Shown here: positions 52,780 through 61,785 of the stretch, one piece after another
Layout of the letters: each line of letters starts with the position of its first letter
Numbering within the stretch: the stretch's first letter is position 1
Source of the DNA: CAJWKT01 sp964465375
GTDB taxonomy: Bacteria > Pseudomonadota > Gammaproteobacteria > Steroidobacterales > Rariloculaceae
Assembly: GCA_964465375.1 (NCBI GenBank)
Contig: CAYXIJ010000003.1
Coordinates: 1-64,000 of the forward strand
Length of the DNA stretch: 64,000 bases
Direction of reading: 5' to 3'
The notes under the pieces: generated by a model
Told to the model about the DNA's origin: nothing
Seen by the model: the letters and a program-made list of their open reading frames with translations, nothing else
Database searches by the model: none
Position numbers and translations under genes: made by a program

Positions 52780-54078
52780 GTGGGTCGTAGAGTCGTTGTA
52801 GTAGGAACACAATGGGGCGACGAGGGCAAGGGTGCCATTGTGGACATGTTGGCCGGGCGTGCGGATGCTGTTGTTCGGTTTCAGGGCGGGCACAATGCCG
52901 GTCATACGCTTGTGATAGACCATGAAAAGACAATTCTCCATCTGATCCCCTCCGGCATTCTTCGAGACGGAGTGATGTGTCTAATAGGCAATGGTGTAGT
53001 CTTATCGCTTAAGGATTTAGTCGATGAGATTGACGAACTGACTGATAAGGGAGTTCCAGTATCTGAGCGGTTGAGAGTTTCTGCTGCGTGTCCATTGATT
53101 CTTCCCTCCCACATAGCTCTAGATCAGTCTCGGGAGAAGGTAAGGGGTTCCGATGCGATAGGGACAACCGGGCGAGGCATCGGTCCAGCATACGAAGACA
53201 AGGCTGCTAGGCGAGCCGTCAGGGTGTCTGACCTGTTCTCCCCCGATGCTTTAGAGAAGAAGTTAGAGATCTTGCTTGAGCTCCATAATTTTTCACTTGA
53301 GCGATACTATGGAACTGCATCATTAGATTGCAGTAAAGAGCTTGACTCTTTATTAAGATTGGCAGAGCGAGTAAAGCCTTTGGTCGCTGACGTTACTATG
53401 TTACTCAACCAACTGTATCTTGATGATCGCAGCATTCTTTTTGAGGGGGCTCAGGGTGGAATGTTGGATGTTGATCTCGGCACGTATCCCTTTGTCACCT
53501 CATCAAATACCACAGTTGGTAGTGCTGCGACAGGGACTGGTATGGGGCCAGGCTATGTGGATTATGCGCTTGGTATAGTAAAGGCCTATACCACTAGAGT
53601 TGGTGCCGGGCCGTTCCCCACGGAACTATTGGATGATACGGGAAGGCACTTAGCTGATGTTGGATCAGAATTCGGCTCAACGACTGGAAGGGCACGCCGT
53701 TGCGGATGGTTTGATGCGATACTTCTAAAGCGAGCAGTGTTCATCAATAGCATCTCTGGGTTATGTGTAACTAAGCTTGATGTTTTAGATGGACTGGAAG
53801 CAATTAAAATTTGTGTGGGTTATCGCCTAGACGGCCAACTATTGGAGAGCACACCCTTGTTAATGGACCGGTACGGAGAGTGTGAACCTGTTTATGAAAC
53901 GATGGCTGGCTGGCAGGAATCTACCGAGGGTGTGACTGCCTACCAGGACTTACCCCAAGATGCTCGCCGTTACCTTGAGCGTATCGAAGAGATTATTGGA
54001 ATACCGATTGATCTTGTTTCGACCGGCGCTGCACGTGAGGCAGTCATTACTCGGAGGCATCCTTTTGATATGTCCTAG
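52780..54078 (+). CDS. purA: Adenylosuccinate synthetase
   Basis: The 432-residue enzyme makes adenylosuccinate from IMP and aspartate using GTP. The GTP-binding start V-V-V-G-T-Q-W-G-D-E-G-K-G is intact. G-G-H-N-A-G-H-T, the catalytic D-E-G aspartate and the R-R-C-G-W-F-D loop follow. The start is GTG, 3 bp after DUF2065. hisZ, which often lies just before purA, is missing here. Confidence 0.97.
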   Translation: MGRRVVVVGTQWGDEGKGAIVDMLAGRADAVVRFQGGHNAGHTLVIDHEKTILHLIPSGILRDGVMCLIGNGVVLSLKDLVDEIDELTDKGVPVSERLRVSAACPLILPSHIALDQSREKVRGSDAIGTTGRGIGPAYEDKAARRAVRVSDLFSPDALEKKLEILLELHNFSLERYYGTASLDCSKELDSLLRLAERVKPLVADVTMLLNQLYLDDRSILFEGAQGGMLDVDLGTYPFVTSSNTTVGSAATGTGMGPGYVDYALGIVKAYTTRVGAGPFPTELLDDTGRHLADVGSEFGSTTGRARRCGWFDAILLKRAVFINSISGLCVTKLDVLDGLEAIKICVGYRLDGQLLESTPLLMDRYGECEPVYETMAGWQESTEGVTAYQDLPQDARRYLERIEEIIGIPIDLVSTGAAREAVITRRHPFDMS

Positions 54079-54251
54079 GTATCTTATGTCTTTCATCAAA
54101 TTGGCATTATTATGGGGACTTAGTTAGTTCATGAGTTATTCGGAATAGTTTCCTGTCGGAGCCAGTATCCTTGAGTGGTTTAGGGGCATCGCGCACTCCT
54201 TTTAGCTTTGGTCCCAACAGCCTAGGAAAAATTTATGAGAGTGATGCACGG

Positions 54252-56414
54252 ATGACAAAAAAAATAATCAGAATTTGCAATGGGTTGATCACACTATTCA
54301 TTTTTTTGAATTCCTCTGCTTTAGCGCAACAGGACAGCAGTTTTTTTGCAAGACCTTTAGAGCTTGAGCGGGATGTGCAATTTTGGATACGTGTTTACAC
54401 CGAAATCGACACAGACAGTGGTTTTATTCATGACTCAAAAAATTTAGGGGTGATTTACCGAACTGTTCGTTTTTCCGCTGAGATGAAAGTCGGTGATCGT
54501 TCTCGGCAGACTCGGGATGCCGTCAGCGTGATCGAAAGCGCACTACAAACCTTAGCTACGGGTAAGCGCAACGGTTTGAGTCAAAGTGAACAGATGGTTT
54601 TGGCCTTATGGCCTGAGCAGGTAAGTAATAACGAATTAGAAGAAGCCTCCCGTCGGGTACGTTTTCAGCTCGGACAGTCAGATCGCTTTAGAGAGGGAAT
54701 TGAGCGGTCTGGCATTTGGAAGCCTTATATCCACCAAGTGCTTGTTGAGCGAGGATTGCCCATAGAACTTGCTGTGCTTCCTCATGTGGAGTCTTCTTTT
54801 GATCCAACGGCATACTCAAAGGCTGGCGCGGCTGGTCTTTGGCAGTTTACTCGTTCAACAGGACTTCGCTATATGCGTATTGATCATGTAGTGGATGAAC
54901 GTCGTGACCCCTTTTTTTCTACAGTTGCTGCAGCCCGGTTACTAGAGAACAATTATCAAGTCATTCAGAGCTGGCCCTTAGCCGTTACGGCCTATAACCA
55001 TGGTCTAGCGGGTATGCGTCGAGCGGCGCAGGAACTAGGTACTCGGGATATAGCGGAAATTGTTCGCAACTATAAGGGTCGGACCTTTGGTTTTGCATCG
55101 CGTAATTTTTATGTCGCCTTTCTTGCTGCGCTGGAGGTAGATTCGGAGTCAGATAAGTACTTTGGATCTATTAGTCAACGACCGGGGGCTGATACAGTTG
55201 TAATTGAAGTTCCTGACTATGTCAGTGCTGATAGCCTGCAATCGGTGCTCGGTTTGGCATTGACGGAACTAAAGGCGTGGAACCCGGCCTTAATGGAACC
55301 TGTATGGAGTGGTGATAAGTTTGTCCCTAGGGGTTTCAGTTTGCGTTTGCCGCAAGGGGGTTCTGATCCACGGGGTCTACTGGCATCCTTGCCCGTGTCC
55401 CAGCGTTATGCGGCACAACGCCCGGATGTTTATCATAGGGTGAGGCGCGGCGAGACACTTTCTGGGATTGCGGAACGTTATCGAGTAAGTGTGTCTTCCT
55501 TGATGGCGTTAAACACTCTCAGGAACCGCAATTTAATCCGTATCGGGCAGACACTAATACTGCCAGTGAGTGGTACAGGAACAGGCACCATACTTATGCA
55601 ACGGGAGGGAGTTACAACCTACATTGTAAGAGCCGGCGATACTATCAGCCGTATTTCCCAGACTTTTAAAATCGATGAGCAGGTACTGTTAGAGCAAAAT
55701 GGTGTGCGCAACAAGAATTTAATTTATCCGGGGCAACAGTTACGGATTGTCCCTTTGGTCGTGAGGGTGCCCAGTCAGGGTATAAAGTCGGAGGATAGGG
55801 TAGCCCTAGTATCCAGTGAATTATCCTCAGCAGGTACATTGCCATCAGTTTCCGCCGTGAGCAGTGCCCGAGAACAGGCTCCTATAGAGATCGAGACATC
55901 AGAATCCAACGAAATATCCATCGAGACCAATCTCTTGGCCAGCACGCAGGCAGATTTGGCTGCAGACCCAACGGACTATTCTGTGGCTGTTGATCGCACA
56001 ATAGAGGTACAAGCACTGGAGACGCTTGGACACTATGCTGATTGGCTTCAGATCCGCACGCAGCAGCTACGCAATATCAATCGCATGTCGTTTGGCCAAG
56101 ATGTAGTGGTTGGGCGCAAACTAGAACTTGATTTTTCGGTAGTAGGCCCTGTTACTTTCGAGGGGCGAAGGCGTGCCTATCATCGAAATATACAAGAGGA
56201 ATTTTTTCAGGCATACCAGATTAACGACACGTTGGATCATACGGTGAAGTCAGGCGAATCCCTTTGGATTCTGGCGCTTCGTATCTATCGTGTCCCCATG
56301 TGGTTGGTGCGCCAATTCAATCCGGATTTGGATCCGGATCGGGTTAGTCCAGGCATGGTGATCAAATTTCCGCGGCTAAATCCGATTTCCAGTAGAAAAG
56401 ATACAGGCGCGTAA
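54252..56414 (+). CDS. mltD: Membrane-bound lytic murein transglycosylase D, with LysM repeats
   Basis: The predicted 720-residue periplasmic enzyme cuts glycan strands. ATG 54252 gives a clean signal peptide (ending S-A-L-A-Q-Q); an in-frame TTG at 54171 adds 27 residues without purpose. The SLT domain has the catalytic Glu in P-H-V-E-S-S-F-D-P and G-A-A-G-L-W-Q-F. Two clear LysM repeats (R-R-G-E-T-L-S-G-I-A, R-A-G-D-T-I-S-R-I-S), one diverged repeat near residue 600 and a last one (K-S-G-E-S-L-W-I-L-A) follow. The protein is longer than E. coli MltD (about 450). Confidence 0.92.
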   Translation: MTKKIIRICNGLITLFIFLNSSALAQQDSSFFARPLELERDVQFWIRVYTEIDTDSGFIHDSKNLGVIYRTVRFSAEMKVGDRSRQTRDAVSVIESALQTLATGKRNGLSQSEQMVLALWPEQVSNNELEEASRRVRFQLGQSDRFREGIERSGIWKPYIHQVLVERGLPIELAVLPHVESSFDPTAYSKAGAAGLWQFTRSTGLRYMRIDHVVDERRDPFFSTVAAARLLENNYQVIQSWPLAVTAYNHGLAGMRRAAQELGTRDIAEIVRNYKGRTFGFASRNFYVAFLAALEVDSESDKYFGSISQRPGADTVVIEVPDYVSADSLQSVLGLALTELKAWNPALMEPVWSGDKFVPRGFSLRLPQGGSDPRGLLASLPVSQRYAAQRPDVYHRVRRGETLSGIAERYRVSVSSLMALNTLRNRNLIRIGQTLILPVSGTGTGTILMQREGVTTYIVRAGDTISRISQTFKIDEQVLLEQNGVRNKNLIYPGQQLRIVPLVVRVPSQGIKSEDRVALVSSELSSAGTLPSVSAVSSAREQAPIEIETSESNEISIETNLLASTQADLAADPTDYSVAVDRTIEVQALETLGHYADWLQIRTQQLRNINRMSFGQDVVVGRKLELDFSVVGPVTFEGRRRAYHRNIQEEFFQAYQINDTLDHTVKSGESLWILALRIYRVPMWLVRQFNPDLDPDRVSPGMVIKFPRLNPISSRKDTGA

Positions 56415-56424
56415 AGGTAGTCCG

Positions 56425-56841
56425 GTGCCTGAGAGATTTATCATTAAGCCTGACCAAGTTCCTGCGCTGGAGCGGGGCAGGGGGGTTACTACCATCCCTT
56501 TAGTAACAAAAGCTAATATCCCGAATGCTTCTTTTGCCTCTGGAATCACAAGCTTTCCCCCGGGTGCTGGCGCGCCTATGCATCACCATAACTGCCCAGA
56601 GCAAGTTACACTTTTGGAGGGTAAGGGCGAGGTGGAAATTGAGGGTGAGGTCACGCAGTTGTCCCCTTATGATACAACTTATATTCCAGCTGGAAAGTCA
56701 CACCGTTTTCTTAATATCGGCCAAAATCCTCTTCTTATTCTATGGGTCTATGGGGCGCGCGAGGTGACACGCACATTTACGGAGACCGGTGAGATGGTAG
56801 AGCATTTATCCGGCAAGGATACCGTAGCACCGCTGGATTAA
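56425..56841 (+). CDS. Cytoplasmic cupin-domain protein
   Basis: The 138-residue single-cupin protein has no signal peptide. Motif 1 is H-H-H-N-C-P-E-Q-V-T, giving the His and Glu metal ligands, and motif 2 is P-A-G-K-S-H-R-F, giving the last His. An intact metal site suggests a small metal-dependent isomerase, dioxygenase or binding protein. Substrate is unknown. The start is GTG, 10 bp after mltD, so it may ride on the same transcript. Confidence 0.88.
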   Translation: MPERFIIKPDQVPALERGRGVTTIPLVTKANIPNASFASGITSFPPGAGAPMHHHNCPEQVTLLEGKGEVEIEGEVTQLSPYDTTYIPAGKSHRFLNIGQNPLLILWVYGAREVTRTFTETGEMVEHLSGKDTVAPLD

Positions 56842-56959
56842 TTGTGAGGAAGCTTCAAATGACAATGCAATTATTTTTTACCCTGCTGTGCGGCGGCAAG
56901 CCGTTCGCCCTACCAAAAGTGATTGGTAATCTGAAGGGGTAGCCCTAAGGTTTTGTGTG

Positions 56960-58552
56960 TTAGTGGAGTGTATTCTCCAGTATGAGCAGAGGTAAACCGC
57001 TTTCCCGTAGCTCACCGAGCTCTTCTTCATAGGAGGACATTCCCAAGGATAGGTAGGAGCCGCCAAGAACAACATCTACGTCATTGTCCCCGTCAATATC
57101 ACCGATATCCATTGTCATCCATCTTCCGGTCACGGTCTCAGGTGTACTAAAGGCTTCAAAGTGTAAAGCCCCTTGATTTTCAAGGTACACAAAAGTCTCT
57201 GGTTGCTCTGATCCGAAATCAGGGTAAAAAGAGATGGCTGCAATATCTAAATCTCCATCTTCATCAAAATCTGCGGATTTAGCCATGAAGGCACCAAACA
57301 TTGGGTAGAAATAAGCCTCTTGAAACTGATATCCACCTTGGTTGAGATAGATCCTGAGGCCATGATAATTTTTAAGTGTGTTATACGGATCCGAATCAAC
57401 GTTATCTCCATTGACTACAAGCAAGTCCAAGAGACCATCGTGATTGAAGTCTTCAAGATCAAAAAAAGTGTGGCCATAGGCTGCATGAGTTTCCAATATA
57501 TTGATCACTTCGAATTCGTTTCCGCCTTGATTTTCCAGAAGCCGTATCCCCTCTCTCGCATCGGCCATTAGAACCAAGATGTCTAGCAGGCCATCATTAT
57601 TAAAATCATGGGTTTGGGCCTTAACGGACCCAGGAAGGTCCAGCAGGATACGCTCCACGTAGGTACCATCTGGTTGTGACTCAAACCATGACAGGCTGCC
57701 CTGGGTGGAGCCAAAACCACACACTATGAAATCGTCTTGCCCGTCATTATTTAGGTCTACAGCTTCCATGTAGGCCATCCGGTAGATCCGGTCTATCACT
57801 GTGGTAGGGGCTACATCCGCAATACTTTGATCCACCAGTGCAAAAGCAGAAATATGGGCTGGCTTAGAGGAGGGTGGCCCCTCCCCGAGTAGGTCACCTA
57901 TAGATGCGAGATAGGCCGTATTTTCGGTAAATTGAAGCGCTACGGGAGAGATTTCCGGGTTAAAGCGGTATGGGCCCAGCATACGCGAACCCTGGCCGTC
58001 CAGTACCGTTAGCGTATTAAACGCGCTGTCACCAATATATATTTCGCCGGCATCCTCTCGGATATGAACCAGAGTGATGACAGATGCGGGGATATTCTGG
58101 GCCAGTGGCCGGACCTGGAGTTGAGGGAGGGCCCAGTTCAGCTCTGGCTTATTCTGTTGGGGTACTGAGGTGTTTGGTGCTTTCCCGGTATAGTAGGAGC
58201 GGAGTGTCTCCCAATCCCCCGAGCTTAGTAGGGGCTCTTCAGGGATTAAATTATTCTGTGCTAGAGCCTCTTTTCGGCCTTCAACGTTGGACCGGGCGAA
58301 TTCCGGATGTTCCGAGAGGTAGCTGATGTCCTCAACTCCCAACCAGTAGCCCATATAGCCTAGGGCGGGTCCCCAGCTCCGCTGCGGTAGAATGTCGGGC
58401 TCGGGCACCAGATGGCAGGCCCCACAATAGGCCTCTGCGAGCCTCTTTCCCCTCTCCATTTTGTTTTGTTGGGACAAAACCAAGGCCAAGGTTGCGATTG
58501 CGCTACTGATGACAGTTATCAGTAAAAAATTTTTTTTTGTTTGTCTAGCCAA
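56960..58552 (-). CDS. VCBS/FG-GAP repeat protein with N-terminal cytochrome c motif
   Basis: The 530-residue exported protein has an N-terminal hydrophobic anchor or signal (about 8-27), then C-G-A-C-H near 43-47, a single heme c site; the methionine in G-Y-M-G-Y may be a ligand. From about residue 270 to 510 there are five VCBS/FG-GAP blades, each with a calcium-type loop: D-L-N-N-D-G-Q, D-F-N-N-D-G-L, D-F-N-H-D-G-L, D-F-D-E-D-G-D and D-I-D-G-D-N-D. A beta-propeller is likely. Such heme-plus-propeller proteins are known from databases of environmental bacteria but not functionally defined. Its promoter region is shared with the TonB receptor gene. Confidence 0.88.
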   Translation of the reverse strand: MARQTKKNFLLITVISSAIATLALVLSQQNKMERGKRLAEAYCGACHLVPEPDILPQRSWGPALGYMGYWLGVEDISYLSEHPEFARSNVEGRKEALAQNNLIPEEPLLSSGDWETLRSYYTGKAPNTSVPQQNKPELNWALPQLQVRPLAQNIPASVITLVHIREDAGEIYIGDSAFNTLTVLDGQGSRMLGPYRFNPEISPVALQFTENTAYLASIGDLLGEGPPSSKPAHISAFALVDQSIADVAPTTVIDRIYRMAYMEAVDLNNDGQDDFIVCGFGSTQGSLSWFESQPDGTYVERILLDLPGSVKAQTHDFNNDGLLDILVLMADAREGIRLLENQGGNEFEVINILETHAAYGHTFFDLEDFNHDGLLDLLVVNGDNVDSDPYNTLKNYHGLRIYLNQGGYQFQEAYFYPMFGAFMAKSADFDEDGDLDIAAISFYPDFGSEQPETFVYLENQGALHFEAFSTPETVTGRWMTMDIGDIDGDNDVDVVLGGSYLSLGMSSYEEELGELRESGLPLLILENTLH

Positions 58553-58818
58553 TTTACCCTAAATTTTTCAACTAAATTTTCAACCAACTGTTTTTTAAAG
58601 AGTTTATTTTACTGAGAGATGCAGGTATCCAGTATATTTTCTCTTATATGTTGGCTTATGAGCTTCAAATATGACTATACAATGTTTGACTTGTATGAAT
58701 TCACAATGGTAGCTTAGGCCCTTGAATAGTTTTGTTTTGTTGTTTTTAGGCGACGCCTCGGGGCAGGATGCCCTTGGGTTGTCGTGCATTGTCGTAAAAC
58801 TTTCGGAGAAGCAAAGAC

Positions 58819-61512
58819 ATGTCAAATAATCATTATATTCCGCTTAGCTTTGTTGTCCTGGCAGTTGGGGCCTTTGGGCTATTTGCCGGGCAAAGCGCTT
58901 CAGCGCAAGGTGCCTCGGGACTACTTGAGGAAGTGGTCGTGACGGCTAGACGCCGCGAGGAGAGTCTGCAAGACCTTCCACTGTCTATAGCAGCCTTAAG
59001 TGCTGGTCAAATGGAAGCGCAGGGGATTTCGTCCATTGAGGACGTTAGCGACTTCGTTCCAAACGTCACCCTGACGCAGTCTGATCGCATGAACAACACC
59101 CGAGTCGTTATTCGGGGTATTGGTGGTGGTCATCCAGATCCAGTGTTTGTGTTCGGTAGTGGTATGTATATCGATGGTCACTATATTCCGAACTCACTGG
59201 GCGGTTACATGAACACCATGGATATTGAGCGGGTTGAGCTCCTGCGTGGACCGCAGGGTACGCTCTTCGGTAAGAATGTGACCGGTGGAGCCGTTAACAT
59301 TGTTACAGCAAAACCCGGACCAGACTTTGATGCGAGCTTTACGCTTCGTGCAGCTGAGGATGGCCAGGCCGATCTCCGAGGCATGGTCAATGTTCCGCTG
59401 GGAGACACTGTTTTCGCGCGGATCGCTGCATCCAGTCAGAGTTATGACGGGCACTATTACAACCACAATTTAAAGGAACAAGTCGGTGCACTTGACCGTA
59501 CGTCCTACAATGCCGCGTTACGGTTTCAGCCGAACGATAACTGGACCGTCGACTTAAGTATCAATAAGGATCAGCGCAGGGACGACAACATGCCGATCCA
59601 GTGCGACCCCAAGGATGGTTCTGCACCAGGCTGGGGCGGCATGTCCAGCAAGTGGAAGAGCTATGTGGATGGGCGCTTAAACCATTTGGATCGGGGTTAT
59701 TACCGGTCCTCCGGTGTTGCCGAGACAATGGGTGGATACGGGACCACAGAGGCAGATGATGGTACGGGCATGGTGGCGGACCACGCTGCTGCCTGTAAGG
59801 CAGATGTAGCAGCCGGTCCTTACGTTACTTCTTCTGACCAGAGATCATTCTCCTGGTTGGATGTGGACTCATACTTTGCCACCGTGCAATGGGGATCCAA
59901 TGGTGCGATCGGTGGATTGGAAGACCTGAACATGAAGTTCCGCTACTCCAGCCGTGAGACCGATTACGATTATCAGCAGGACCGGGACGGTAGCTTCTAC
60001 GATATCGACAATATCGGCATGCCGGTCTGGGCAACCAGCACGGGTGGCGATGTAGGTCAGGATAATGACACCGAGGGCTGGGAACTGCTTTTCGAAGGTC
60101 AGGCCAGTGACCGGCTTTCTTTCACCGTGGGTTATAACTACTTCTACGAGTTGGCCAGAAATGGTGACGGTGCCTGCCGTACTGCCTTTGAGGCTAGTGG
60201 CTATTCGAAGGTTACCAGTGTGAAAGATCAGCCTACACCTACGAATGGAAATGCAGACGGGTCTTCGGGCGTGGATTGCTCCAGCATGCTTTCTTCGCTG
60301 TATTTTGATCTTCTACCGGGCTGGTTCCTGCCTTTTGCCAACAGCTCCAGGATCGAAAATGAATCAAACGCTTTTTTTGCGCATATCACCTATGACATCA
60401 ACGACGACTGGACATTGGATATCGGCGCACGAAACACCACAGATGACCGGAATTTCTGGAATCTGGAATCCGCGATTGATGGCTGTAAGATCGAAGAGCA
60501 GATAGCTGGTGGCGGCAGGAGCGATGTCCAGTACAGGAAGCTGGGAGCAGGACATTCGATCACCGCACCAGGAATGTGTGAACACACTTGGTTTGTATCC
60601 TTTAACTCCGCAATTGTTGAGGGTTTCTACAACTCGGCAGACGATGAGTTTAGTGCAACAACACCGATGGTCAGCCTGACTCGTAATTTGGCAGGTGGTG
60701 GAAACATGGATGAGGGCATGATTTATTTCTTGTACTCGGAAGGTTTCCTGACGGGTGGTTTCAATACTGAGGTCAATTCAAACTTGCCACAAATTAAAAA
60801 CTTCCTGTCCTATGACCCAGAGTCAGTAACCAATTACGAGATTGGCTTCAAGGGCACATTCAATAATGGGCGTATCCGGCTGAATGCGGATTACTTCATG
60901 ATGGATTATCAGGATAAGCAGGAAGCCATTTCCGTAGCGAACCCGGATGCTCTGTATGGTGTTGACGAGACCTTAGGTATCGTGACCAATGTCGCTTCAG
61001 TGGATATTTCTGGTATTGAGTTCGAGTTGCGTGCCAATGTCTGGGACGGCGGCTTTCTCTCGCTAGATGTCGGTACGCTCTCTAATGAGTATGACTCGTT
61101 CAAATATGCTGACCCAGAGAAATCAGGGAGCTTTATTGATGAGTCTAATACCACCATCCAAGATCTGACGGCTGACTTTACGATGAACTTGGGTATTGAG
61201 CATACGTTCAATCTGAGTAACGGTGGAACATTTACACCGAGAGTCAATGCCTACCATTCTGATGATATTGACTATCGTGTATCGAACCGGAGCGCCCCTC
61301 CATCGCAGTGTAACCAGCCTGCGTGGACCAAGGTTGGCTTCCGGGGTACCTATACACCGCCGCAGGGCAATTGGAGGATGTCAGTCTTTGGTGACAACAT
61401 CACTGATGAGCGCATTTTCGAAATGTGCGCAGCATCTCGCGGTGTCTATAAGCAGCGCTACGAGAGACCAGCGTATTGGGGACTTGAGTTCACCGCTGAC
61501 TTCGGTGGCTAA
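58819..61512 (+). CDS. TonB-dependent outer-membrane receptor
   Basis: The 897-residue protein has a signal peptide (about 1-30, ending S-A-Q-G), then the TonB-box-like segment E-E-V-V-V-T-A-R-R-R-E-E-S and plug domain with L-R-G-P-Q-G-T-L-F-G-K-N. A 22-strand barrel and an aromatic-rich C-terminus follow. The plug lacks any FecA-like signalling extension. Several cysteines in extracellular loops may pair. Substrate is unknown; neighbours are hydrolases, not siderophore genes, which suggests a nutrient other than iron, but this is inference. GGAGAAG precedes the ATG. Confidence 0.95.
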   Translation: MSNNHYIPLSFVVLAVGAFGLFAGQSASAQGASGLLEEVVVTARRREESLQDLPLSIAALSAGQMEAQGISSIEDVSDFVPNVTLTQSDRMNNTRVVIRGIGGGHPDPVFVFGSGMYIDGHYIPNSLGGYMNTMDIERVELLRGPQGTLFGKNVTGGAVNIVTAKPGPDFDASFTLRAAEDGQADLRGMVNVPLGDTVFARIAASSQSYDGHYYNHNLKEQVGALDRTSYNAALRFQPNDNWTVDLSINKDQRRDDNMPIQCDPKDGSAPGWGGMSSKWKSYVDGRLNHLDRGYYRSSGVAETMGGYGTTEADDGTGMVADHAAACKADVAAGPYVTSSDQRSFSWLDVDSYFATVQWGSNGAIGGLEDLNMKFRYSSRETDYDYQQDRDGSFYDIDNIGMPVWATSTGGDVGQDNDTEGWELLFEGQASDRLSFTVGYNYFYELARNGDGACRTAFEASGYSKVTSVKDQPTPTNGNADGSSGVDCSSMLSSLYFDLLPGWFLPFANSSRIENESNAFFAHITYDINDDWTLDIGARNTTDDRNFWNLESAIDGCKIEEQIAGGGRSDVQYRKLGAGHSITAPGMCEHTWFVSFNSAIVEGFYNSADDEFSATTPMVSLTRNLAGGGNMDEGMIYFLYSEGFLTGGFNTEVNSNLPQIKNFLSYDPESVTNYEIGFKGTFNNGRIRLNADYFMMDYQDKQEAISVANPDALYGVDETLGIVTNVASVDISGIEFELRANVWDGGFLSLDVGTLSNEYDSFKYADPEKSGSFIDESNTTIQDLTADFTMNLGIEHTFNLSNGGTFTPRVNAYHSDDIDYRVSNRSAPPSQCNQPAWTKVGFRGTYTPPQGNWRMSVFGDNITDERIFEMCAASRGVYKQRYERPAYWGLEFTADFGG

Positions 61513-61544
61513 TCCTTAAATATTGTTTGGATTTTTTGCCTTGT

Positions 61545-61579
61545 ACACGGCACCTCTTCGGGGGTGCCGTGTTTTTTTT
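61545..61579 (+). terminator. Rho-independent terminator after the TonB receptor
   Basis: ACACGGCACC (61545-61554) pairs with GGTGCCGTGT (61563-61572) around the loop TCTTCGGG, followed by a T run from 61572 to 61579. The 10-bp stem is GC-rich. It ends the receptor transcript and separates it from the hydrolase gene. Confidence 0.92.
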
Positions 61580-61666
61580 GTTTCCCTTTTCCCGTATGAC
61601 GTCCATGAAATGATGCCCGTTCTTTTCCATAGGCGGTTTTTTGTGTGATGATCAGTGTGTGCGTGA

Positions 61667-61687
61667 GGTATTGCGGGGCGTAATACC
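61667..61687. repeat. Inverted repeat upstream of the CocE gene
   Basis: GGTATT (61667-61672) and AATACC (61682-61687) form an inverted repeat with a 9-nt GC-rich loop, about 30 bp ahead of the candidate -35. It may be an operator or a weak hairpin. Confidence 0.3.
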
Positions 61688-61718
61688 TGCCCGGACCTTT
61701 TCGGTCTGCACGCGAAGA

Positions 61719-61746
61719 TTGAGTGTATATGCGTTAAAACTATAAT
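61719..61746 (+). promoter_or_regulatory. Candidate sigma70 promoter for the CocE/NonD hydrolase
   Basis: TTGAGT at 61719-61724 and a perfect TATAAT at 61741-61746 are 16 bp apart. A strong AGGAGG ribosome site (61774-61779) lies 6 nt before the ATG. The gene therefore has its own promoter, independent of the receptor. Confidence 0.6.
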
Positions 61747-61785
61747 AATTCCTTGTGTAACCCGGGTACTTTCAGGAGGTTTTGA

